Assembly: GCA_964036195.1 (NCBI GenBank)
Contig: OZ038460.1
Location: forward strand, 18,231,504 to 18,295,503
Reading direction: 5' to 3'
Source: Sphaerolaimus hirsutus
Lineage: Eukaryota; Nematoda; Chromadorea; Monhysterida; Sphaerolaimidae
Length of the DNA stretch: 64,000 bases
The notes below the pieces were generated by a model that saw only the letters and a program-made list of their open reading frames with translations, was not told where the DNA came from and ran no database searches. Below are positions 35,456 to 46,500 of this stretch, piece by piece (position 1 is the stretch's first letter; every line of letters begins with the position of its first letter). A program made the translations under genes and the position numbers.

Positions 35456-36275
35456 TAGGGTTCAAACGGGACCGCGGTCCCGGTACATGGTTCGGCAAAA
35501 AGTCGGGACTGGGGCGGTCCCGGTCCCGACACCCCAGTCCCGGTCCCGACATTTAAAAAAGCCAGTCCCGGTCCCGGTCCCGGTCCGACCCCCAGTCCCG
35601 GTCCCGGTGCGACCCCCAGTCCCGGTCCCGGTCCCGGAATTTTATAGCGGTCCCGACAAGGCATGGAAAAAAACGTATTTTTCAATGACCTGGGTTTAAA
35701 GAATTGTTGTTTTTTAATAAAATGTTTTTTTCCAAAGGCTCCCAAATATACCTAGTTACAATGTGGCTAACATATCCACAGACGTCAGACGTAAATATTT
35801 CAGACAAATAGCAGTATTTTATGATGTCATATATTTATATAGCAATATAATGGCTGTGAAGCCATGTTGTAGTATTACAAGTGGTGATTTCTGCCACAAA
35901 AATCTGTTTAGGTGTTGTTACAAGTGTCTTGTCGAACTTGTTACATAAATACATTGCTTTTCATAAAATATTCACGACTTCAAGTGAAGATGTGAATGGA
36001 ATAATGCTTGAATAATGTTATAAGAAAAGGCTAATACATTGAGGGTGTTCTTTCACACAGTGGAGGTGTGTGGAACAACATTGGTTGGATATTACATAAC
36101 GATAGGATTAAGACGAGACCAGGTCCCGGTACATAGTTCGGCAAATCCCAGTCCCGGTCCGACCCCCCCGGTCCCGGTCCCGGTCCGACCCCCCCAGTCC
36201 CGGTCCCGGTCCCGACATTAGGAAATTTCTGGTCCCGGTCCCGGTCCGAAAAACTGGTCCCGTTTGAACCCTAGT
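35456..36275. mobile_element. GGTTCAAACGGGAC element with GGTCCC hexamer arms
   Basis: Left AGGGTTCAAACGGGACCGCG and right GGTCCCGTTTGAACCCTAGT. Both arms consist of CCCGGTCCCGGTCC and share GGTACATGGTTCGGCAAA / GGTACATAGTTCGGCAAA in the same orientation. Unique core 35660-36110. Confidence 0.72.
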
Positions 36276-36289
36276 GGTGACGGAGTGGC

Positions 36290-37280
36290 GTCATGGCGCT
36301 GTCGCAGTATGAAGAGTGAGGACCGATTCACTTATAAAATATCAGTCTTCCCGGCATTTTCCGGCATCAATGTGCCTACAACTGCACCGGGTTTACATGT
36401 GCACTGGTAATAGGATGCATCGAACCCTGGATGGGTCCATGCAATTGTAAAAAAAAAACTTATTCACTTGGCAAGGTGTGGAAACGGATCTAAATGTTAA
36501 ATCTAAAAATAAATCAATCAAAAATCGGCCATTGATATGCAAATACATTTTGAATTTGGTCAAGATCCTGCACAAAATAGGAGACGCAATACCGAGGCAA
36601 GAACAATCACATATTTTTACAAATTATCAACGGAACAAAGCAAGGGTAAGAAAGGCGTTCATCTGACGCCATAAAATTCGGTTTAACAACCACATGTTCA
36701 AATTTGCGAATGAAATAATTTGATGATTGCCTGTCAGAAAATACTTACATATTTTCCCTGGCGCGATGCGCTCGACCGATTAATTCTGAAAATTGTGATT
36801 TTTCATTTTTTTGAATTATTTTTTTGAGTTGTCGTATATTTTGTCGTAGTCGTTGGAAATAGGCTTCGCCGGCACGGCCGATTTGCACTGGCTAAGACAA
36901 ATCACGACAAATTTGAGAAAAAAAATTTGATTTGAATTTTGAAATTGATTTGTTATGCGCATGGCGCCAGGCACATGTAAATATGTTTTTTTTTGTCATA
37001 GGCAGCGATGATACACGTCAAATGTTCCATTTTCATCACATAAAAATCGTTCATAATAAGCTAAAATTTTGTTTGAATTCGGTTTAAAAAAACATATGAT
37101 TGACGGAATTACCCAACAATTTGTCAATTGACCACGGTTCAGAAGTCTATCGATTTAAGTTAAATTGTTATGGATTTAAGTTGTCGGATTACAGAGTTTT
37201 GTTTTTTGTATTACGATAAATTGCTGCATAAAGGAAACACCGAAGGAAAAGGATTGCCTGAGAAATTTGTCCATGTTCGA
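36290..37280. other. Intergenic stretch between exonuclease 5' end and VPS39 3' end
   Basis: No exon or repeat family recognised. The sequence is A/T-rich. No convincing AATAAA signal was found close to the VPS39 stop. Confidence 0.35.
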
Positions 37281-37285
37281 ATGAA

Positions 37286-37445
37286 CCTGGTGCCCTAGAC
37301 CCTGTAAAATGTAAAATCTCACGCAAAGATATTAAAGTGACGTAAAGTACCAATTTTACTTTTGTTTTTGTACTGGACGCTTGACACTTTTCTGTTGTGT
37401 TTTGCACGACATTTTACATTTCACAGAGTTTGGTATGGCCCCCTG
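37286..37445 (-). mobile_element. Introner-family copy just after the VPS39 stop, with CCAG on both sides
   Basis: On the minus strand GCGGCCAG is followed by GGGGCCATACCAAACTCTG. The other end is CAGGGTCTAGGGCACCAG and then GTTCATTCG. The CCAG flanks fit a short target duplication. The first bases are GG, not GT, so splicing as a 3'UTR intron would need a non-canonical donor. Confidence 0.6.
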
Positions 37446-37500
37446 GCCGCAATAAATGTCTAAAAATATTCTCTCAATAACACTGTATTTGCGCAAATCA

Positions 37501-40500
37501 TCACTGGTTGACAACTGCGGCGCCGGGGTTCAACTTGTAGCAGTAATAGTGCACCAGGGTGCCGTTGCAATGTCGCACGAAGGCACTGTGTGGAATTGAG
37601 ATTGAGCCCAGGTGCCAATCCCAGACATTGTAAAATGACCTGTAAAATGTAAAATGTCATGAAAACTGTCAAAAGTAATGTAAAAACTCGATTGCCATTT
37701 TGCAGAGCATTTTACATGACTTTTGACACTTTACTTTTGCAGGGCATTTTACAGTGTCTGGGATTGCCTCCTTGTTGCCCCCACAGGAAACGTATTTCAG
37801 ATAGGCTTTTATATTGTGTGTTTTTCCAGACATGAAGGAAAAAAAACGAAGAAAAAAGCAAAAAATTAGGCCGCGTTTGCACGGATTTTTTGTGACGACT
37901 CAACATCATTAAAAAGTTCATTAAGTTGAGTAAAAACGTGCCATATTCATGGGAAAAAATGATTAACTGTATATTCTACCTAGGTGAAAATGCATGTCAA
38001 ATTGCAGAATCGTGCCTGTAGCTTAGACCTATATGCGTTTGAAACAATTTTGCTGTTGTCGCTGGCTGTCGGGAGACTGTCCGACAAGGGCAAATTTTTT
38101 TCAAACGTCTTTAAGTTTGAGCTACAAACACGATTCTGCAATTTATCATGTATATTCGCCTAGGTTGAATGTACAATTTACCACTTTTTCTCATGAATTT
38201 GGAACTTTTTTACTCAATTTTTTTAACTTTTTAGTGATGTTGAGTCGTCACAAAAAATCCGTGTAAACGCGGCCTAAGGAAAAATTTCCAAAATAGTTTT
38301 TAAAAAGTGGCAAAAACACATTAACTACATAGTAAATTTGAGGGTGAAAACCTTGGGAAACGCATGGGAATTTGTGATTTCGAGCGAAAGTTGAGGCAAA
38401 GTTTATCAAAAATATCAACTTTTACGTTTTCCGGGAACAAAAGTAATTTACTCAAGTTTACTCATGAGTAAAAGTATAAAAAAATACTTTACGTTATCTG
38501 AACTCAGCACTGAGCAAAAAATAAATACTTAAAGTTTACTTTTACTTTCAAAAAGTTCAGTACTTTTAACAACTCCGGTTTCACGATACAAATTTTACAC
38601 AGAAAATTGGGCTGCCCGAAAAAATGTCGGGCATCGGGCAAAAAATCGACACCACATTCTATTCCGCACCGTCCTACAAACCTGTTTCCCAATTTTTTGT
38701 CGCACTGGGCGCACGTGGTGTTGGCGTCAACTACAAAAGATTGTTTTTGGACGAGCGACTTTTCCGCGCGTCGACGCATTTTTGCCGCCGCCGCCAGACT
38801 GCAACTCATTTGACTCGATCTGACAAATGGCAAATGACAAAAGTTATCGTTCGACAAAAAATCACCACAAAAAATAGTTGCCAACTGGGATTTTTTAACA
38901 CATGTGGTGTCAAATTGCCTTCAAACACTATAACATGTTATATTAGGTTGATTAGATTGTGTTATCATGACTTCTTTGAAATTCCCTAAATTAAATACAG
39001 TCTATTTAAGATACAAAGTAGATTTAGATGTGGGATGGGTTTAGATGTGGGATGAGCCTACGTCCTATAGACCCCCCATAAATGAAGCCAGTCTGTGCAA
39101 ACTCCGCCCACTCGCCTGGTAGTTTGAGCGGCGGCGGTGAGCAGGGGCTCGACGGCCAGCCAGCACGTGGCCAGGGGCGCGCACTCGGGCAGACACGAGA
39201 TCGCCGCTTCTGCGATTACAAATGCGCACTTACGTGTGGATGTTTTGTTATAAAATACCCGTGGACATCATTGCCCACTAGACATCTCTACCGCTGGAGA
39301 ATTCTTAATGCGCTAATGGAGAGAAACGTTGCATGGAATGTAATATGACCAGTTAGCTGTGATGTTCTTGAGTCTGATAATGGTTACATTCCATCCATAT
39401 ACATTTTTAAAACCAGATTTGCGGAAACTTACGTTTATCCAGAATACTCAGGTATTTTTTCCGTTAACGGATAATTACGTTAACATCTTCTCAAAAACAA
39501 CAACATGACGCTTGCCTACCCTTTCCTGATAAAAATACCTGGGTACTAAGAAAACGTAAAAATATTCTTTTTAACTCTCTTCCTTTCCTTTGAACTAAAA
39601 AACTTCCTTTCAACAACTTTAAAAAAATAAAAACTTGTCGAAATGAAATCGTTTCCCCATCACTGTAACTGAACACCGCAGAGCATGCCCACTAAAATCC
39701 ACCAACCCACCAGTATCCATCTTATCAGCAAAATTTGCCAGCACCCTTAAAGCCAGATGAACATTGGGCTGATTGGGCGGCTTTGGACACGCGTAAGCCC
39801 TCAAGAGATGTACAAAGACCATGCTTCCATCTGGGTCCACACCTGGCGCCGATTTCGCAAGTGGACAAGTGACAAGGGAAGTGGTAAGTGGTCAATGAAT
39901 TTGCAGTATTTCTTCTAATAGAATGGCATATTTCCGTCCCACAATAGAAGGGCACCGCAAATAGAACGACGAGTTTTGTTTTGTTTTTCCAATAGAATCG
40001 CAGGTAAAAAATATGTTGGAAGAAAGCCTAAACACAAAAAAATGCCTAAATGGATGGAGAGAATGTTCAGACCAAAACGATTATCTACAAGCTCTTTTCG
40101 CTCGCATGTTTTCTTTTGTTCATTTCATGCTCGGATATTAAAATGTTGTTCAAGTTTCATCAAAGATTCCAACTACTGTATTTACTCGAATAATTCCCCC
40201 CACTCGAATAATTCCCCCTCGAATAATTCCCCCCTGCTAGACGAGTGAGGAAAAAATAATTCCCCCACTTGAATAATCCCCCCACAATGAACGAGAATAA
40301 ATAATGCGCATTTTTTTAAAAGACAATCGATGAAATCAAACCAAGAAAAATAGCAGTGCCTCGTTTGATTCATCGAATACAAATGCAGCACATTCGGTTT
40401 GTAAGGATGCAAAGGAATGTGCACTACGAATGGAAATTGGACGTAAATGTGAGGCGTCTAATTCTAAAAGTCGACAAGTCCACAAAATGTGATTTCGAGT

Positions 40501-43500
40501 AAATCGCATTTTAAGTTTCCGATCCAATTCCAGGCCCGTGGTGCATGTCCAATTTGGCTCTCTCATGCTTTTCATAAAGTTCCATATGTTGACAATAAAG
40601 TGTCAAATTTTCAGCCCATAATCTGAACGTATATGTGAAAAATGGGGTGTCCATAAAATTCCATTCGGTCAGAGCAAAACTGTTTTTGGGAGGGAAATGG
40701 ACTTGTCGCCTTCATGCGCGCGAGAACAGTTTTGTTCCCGGGGAAGCCGAGGCTGCCTTATGGGAAAATTATGCACTTGTCGCCTTTTAGAAATCGGTTT
40801 CCATAGTGGACTTATCACATTTCTTGCGTTTTTTTCCCACAAAAAAGGAAGCGGAGGATGGACTTGTCGCCTTTTAGCCCAAAACTAAGTGGACTTGACG
40901 ACTTCTTGCCCATTTTTTTTGCATTTATCCCCAAAAATGTCAAATTTTGCACTATGCCATATGGGCATGTGAGGTCAAAAAATTTATGGAAAATGATGAA
41001 AAATGTGCAGAAGTAGCCCCAGATGACGTTTCCGGGCCTAACTCGAAATTTTCATATTTTGGACTTGTCGACTTTTAGAATTGGACGCCTCATGTGTATG
41101 TTGTGTGACGGAAACATACTTTAAAATTTTGAGGAAAAAAATAATTCCCCCCCCCCCACTTGAATAATTCCCCCTCAAAAATGTCTGACGAAAAAATAAT
41201 TCCCCGGAGGAATTATTCGAGTAAATACAATGTGTGAACATATGTGAACAAATTAGGTGAAAAATGGCTCCAATATATAATAAACCACGGCCAAAAAGTT
41301 CGTGCGCCAGAATTTATGGTTTTGCACGAATTTTTCCTTACTGGGAAAGACACGGTGGCTGCCATGGATATGGCGAAATAGCCAATATAAACACCTTCCC
41401 GGACAAGTTCACCACCCAATTTTTTATTTCACCTCAGATGTAATATCTCCGTCTATGCGGGTGTTATAAAGCCGAAACTTTGAATATATAAAGTTGTAAC
41501 ACCCTCCTACTCTGCTTCAATGGGGGGAGGTGGGGCAACTCACTGCAAGGTGGGTTGCCCTATACCCAACAAATTTTTTTGGCTTTTTTGGTGTCCCAAA
41601 CAAGTTCACCACCCACTTGATTAGCTACACTTCGAGGGTCGTATCTCCAGCTGTGAGGCTGGTAAATAGCTGAAATTTGGGGATGTTTTGACAACAACCC
41701 CCTTACAATAAATACACCAGTGGGGTTGCCTGCCAGTGACCCACTACAGTATGCGTTGCTGCGTTTACAGTTGTTCATTTTTTTTAACAACCCAAGTGTC
41801 CCAAACAATTTTGCCACTCTACTGCATTATTAAAAATGTTGTGAGACCATACCTGATATAAAATTGAGTCAGATTTGAACCCTAGTTCTGCTCATTCAAA
41901 AATTTTCAGTGGGCACCCACCCCGTCCCATAAACAGAAGACAGAAAATTTCACTTTAAACCAATTTTTTGTTTCACACTTAAAAAGTTGGTTTACAAAGT
42001 TCACTAGGGAATGGTCCAAGGTTCAAAGTTACGTAAACAACATGACCTCTAAAATGCCTCCATAAGGAAAATTTTTTGGGGTGAATATTATGATGTCAAA
42101 ATAACATCATCACAGGAATCAAATTTGACAAAATTTTCACTTTTTCATTCACCCCAAATAAATTTCCTTATGCAGGCATTTTAGAGGATATGTTGTTTAC
42201 ATAACTTTGAACCATAGACCGTCCTCTGCCAACCTTTGTAAACCAACTTTTTAAGTGTGAAACAAAAAATTGGTTTAAAGTGAAATTTTCAGTCTGCTGT
42301 TTATGGGACAGGGTGGGTGCCCTATTGAAAAAATTTTAATGGGCAGAACTAGGGTTCAAATCTTATTCAATTTTATATCAGGTATGTTCTCGCAACATTT
42401 TTTTATAATGCAGTTGGTTAACGAACTTATTTGGGAGACTTGGGTTGTTTTAAAAAATGAACAACTTTATATGTGGCAACCCATGCTGTAGTGGGTCGTT
42501 GGCGGCCACCCACTGATGGATTGTGAGAGGGGGTTGTTTGCAAGACATCCCCCAAATTTCAGCTTTCTACCGCCCCCACAGCTGGAGATATGGCCCTCGT
42601 AGTGTAGCCAATCAAGTGGGTGGTGAACTTGTTTGGGACACCGAAAAAGCCACAAAAAATGTTTGTATATAGGGCGACCCACCCTGTAGTGAGTCGACGC
42701 ACCTTCCCCCATTGATACGGAGTAGCGGGGTGTTAGGACTATGTACCCACCAAATATTAGCTTTATACCACTTCCATAGCCAGAGATATTGCATCTGGAG
42801 TGAAATAAAAAAATGGGTGGTGAACTTGTCCGGGAAGGTGTTTAGTTTTGCACACGCGTGCCAAATCTCAGCTCCCCTCCCACATGTAACCTGTGAACTC
42901 CGCTGAAAAAAAATCGGCGCGATAAAAAGTTCATGCGCTGGGAACAAAATCAAGAAAATTTAAGTTCCTGTTAGAAGCTGTTGGTGATAATAGCAATTGA
43001 TCCATACATGCCACCTTCTATGGGAAGCAGTGTTTGAAGGATAAGGACAGATAAAAAACTTTTTTATGTAGGGATTGAGATCTGTCCCCCTTCATGTGGC
43101 ACCATAGGTGTGAATTTACAAAATGATCAAAATGAAAAAATCATACTTTTTCATCGCTGTAAAAATCGACAAAATTGCTTGCGAGCCAGTCTGCAGCACT
43201 CTCTTGAGCTTTACCACTTCAGAGAGCACGTGGCATTCACTAGGGACTGGCATGAAAATGGGGATGGTCCGGCCGTAAAGTAAACCCGGCCGTAAAGTAG
43301 AGGGTGCTACTTAAGGCCGGGCATCATTACGGCAGAGTTGTTTAAAGTACTGAACTTTTTTCAAAGTAAACGTAAACGTAAAGTATTTTATTTTTAGTCA
43401 CACCTGAATACAGAAAACGTAAAGTAAAAATTTACTACTTTTACGCTGTGTAAAAAGTGAGTAAACGTAAATATATGTAAATACTCGTTTTCTGTACTCG

Positions 43501-46500
43501 CGTACTTTCAAAAAGTACGCGAGTAACTGAGTACCGGTATTTTTTTCGGGAGGAAACGTAAACGTATTTACGCACGAGTATACGTATTAATCGATTGAAA
43601 ATGACCGGAAGAGATACTTTTTCATCGCCGTAAACTCACGAATTTTTTCGTTTTGGTCATTTCGTAAATTCACACCTACAGCGCCACATGAAAGCGACAG
43701 ATTTCAGTCGGATTATCTTTCAAACACTGCTTCCCCTGCTTCATCGACAACTTCTAACGGGAACTAAATTTTTTTTCATTTTGTTCCCGACGCATGAATT
43801 TTTTTATTTCGCGAGCTATCGACGGGGGTATGAAAGAGCTTAAGGGCTGAAATTTTACACGTTGGTAGAGAAAGGTATGGGCTATTTTTGATACCCATGT
43901 CAGCCCCTAGCGAGTCATTATCATGAATAGCGATTGAAATAACGGACTAAAATCGTCGCGCACGAAGATTTTTATCGGGGTTTAGTTGAGTGAACTTACC
44001 AACTACAAGTTTAAACTTGTAGTAAGTTCACTCAACTACTACAAATAGAACGGCACCTCCAATAGAACGGCAAGTGAAAAATTGTATGGAAAAAAACGGC
44101 GCTCTCCAATTAGAAGAAAAAAATGCGGTAAAATCGGTGAGTAAAGTGACAAGTAAATTCATTATTAAAAAACCGTTCACTTTCAATTTAAAACAACAAG
44201 TAAAGTTTCAAGAAGTAACATCACTTTCAACTCAACTTGTCACTTCACACACAACTATCCCTTTACACACCACTGACCACATCGCTCACTACCTGCCCAC
44301 TAGCGAAACAGACACCTGGCGCAGCGTTACTAGCAGGCGACTGGCTGTCGGCTTCGGCCCGGCCATCTACGCTATTATAACGGCGGTAGTGTCTGAGTGC
44401 GTAGCGTACTGCAGAGTCGTAGTCTTTGAGCGTGTGCGCGTATAGGCTGATCGCACGTTCGTGCTCGCGGAGCCTGGGAAGGGGTATTTAGTTTTGATTG
44501 TGAATTACTTTGGTTGAGGAATGTTGTGGTTGGGTGTAATTGAAATTGTTGATACGGATGATAATGAATTTTGTAAAACAAGTATTGTATTACATTCTTA
44601 GGATTATTATCCTATTAACCAAGTAATTATATGGTTATGATATTAAAATAAAGATATTTAAAAAATACTTCATTTTATACCCCAATTTCAAACTTTTCAG
44701 GGCAAAAATGCAAAATGCAAAATGCAAAAATCACAGCAAAAAGTTGTCACTCAAACACATGGCAACAGAAAATCTTCACAAACACACCTGCCCAAAGTGG
44801 CTGCTCTCTCCTCAAACAGATAATTGTTGGGCAGTCGCACGAGCAAAAGCTCGGCACTAAGCGAAATACTGTTTTCAATCAGTTGTAAAAGACGCAATCG
44901 CGCGGCACCCAGGCCGTCTGGCTCAGAGCCAAATGGTGCAGCCGTGTGACCTGAAATAAATATCAAAAATATTATTTTCGATATTTGAGTTGACTTGAAA
45001 CATTCAATCACTGAGATAACAGATAAATTCGTACAGGGGTCACCCCATAGATCGAAGTCCAATAGTGATTGGTCGGAATCATAATAGAACACCGTTTATT
45101 ACGCTTCTACTTACAAGTCGATAAATCCATAAAGTTCCCGAGAAAATAGTAAGAAATACATGGACTTCTGAGTTGACGCCTCAATTGACACAGCGCGAAC
45201 TCACCTTGCGGCAGCGACTGCACATAGCGGGCATAGTTCTGTTTGATTTCAGCCAGGAGACACTCTGCCAGCGTGTCGTGCAAACGCCGAGTCGCGTCGC
45301 CCCACACTCCGATTACGTGCTCCTGAGTTGACAAATTGAGTTGACAAAAGGTTGAAATTGCAATGGAAACTGATTTTTGGTTGGACTTTGGGACTGGTAT
45401 TCAATTCGCGTTGGTAAGGATGACAGGGACTCATAACCATATTGGCCCTACACACACTAGTTTTCACCGTGACCGATGGGAAAACTGAAATGGCGACATG
45501 GCAACATCCAACTTACCCTTTTTGTATGCTATATTTATGTGTTGTTGTTTTCAAATTTTTAAATTTCAACTTTCATTAATTTAAAAATAAAATCATTCAC
45601 CCATGTTCATTAATTTGCATTTGAAAAAATTTCAGTTTTCACACGAAGTCACGGTGAAAACTAGTGTGTGTAGGCACAATATGTTGACTTGATACAACCA
45701 TATTTGAGACCATTGGAAAAAACCATATTAGAGACCATGGGAAAAGTTTAATTTTAATAAAAAAATTTTACTCAACGTTTTAAAAAGCGGCGTCGTTGAA
45801 GGGCACTGTAAACAGCCACGGTATTTCGCAAACCACCATTTGCAAACACGGTAAATATTTCGACGGAAAATTGTCGCGTAAAAAAAATTTCAATCAGCAA
45901 ATTTTTCAATCGGCAAATTTCCAGCAATCAAAAAATCGAACCAACCAAATAAGGTAGCACAGCGTGGGGCGAGGTTCGCTGCAGGAACTCCAGCACGGCT
46001 TGCCTGTCAAGTTCGCGGCACTCGGCCGTGTCCTCTGTGAAAATCTGCGTGTGCAAATTTGTAAGAGTGCAAAAGCGGCTATGCAGAATTGGAACACTAA
46101 TAGCGAAAATGGATACATAAATGTGTAAAGTTGCATACCCGCACGCCGGCTTGCGGATCGTGTTTGAGCACCCAGGCTGCATGCGTGAAAATAAGCGTCA
46201 AATGTTCCTTGCCTGTGTAGAAAAATATTTTTTTGGTTTGAACGATTGGCGACGATTTGTCATAATGGGCCCCACACGCTAGTTGACATCGACACCAAAT
46301 GTCAATTGGTGCCCATCCCGATTCAAAGCTTGCTGACGAGCCGACGATCTGACGTTCAAACGCATGCTTCGAATTGGGAACGGAACCAGTTGACATTTGG
46401 TTTCGATGTCAACTAGCGTATGTGGGGCCATTTATGTAGTGGCTGATCGATATTTATGAGGCCTCTACTTCTAAAAGTCGATAACTCCAAAATTTGTTGT

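Larger units (their letters stand above)
39843..44315 (-). mobile_element. VPS39 4.47-kb intron: TE-derived, with nested foldbacks
   Basis: Exon end/intron start reads GCGCCAG|GTGTCTGTTTCGC. Intron end/exon start reads GCGAAATCGGCGCCAG|GTGTGG. GCGCCAGGTGT is thus duplicated at both junctions. Immediately inside it, CTGTTTCGCTAGTGGGCAGG and the inverted CGATTTCGCAAGTGGACAAG form terminal repeats of family II. Between the arms are further elements: a TTCTTCTAATAGAAT frame (39903-39960 with 44040-44115), a GTATTTACTCGAATAATTCCC frame (40178-41230), and a large palindrome (41240-42990) followed by another (42940-43900). Confidence 0.75.

Noticed and set aside
38504-38989. Plus-strand frames opposite the VPS39 zinc-binding exon
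   Set aside because: Minus-strand translation matches VPS39 (CAQCDKKLGN) and joins in phase to the final exon.
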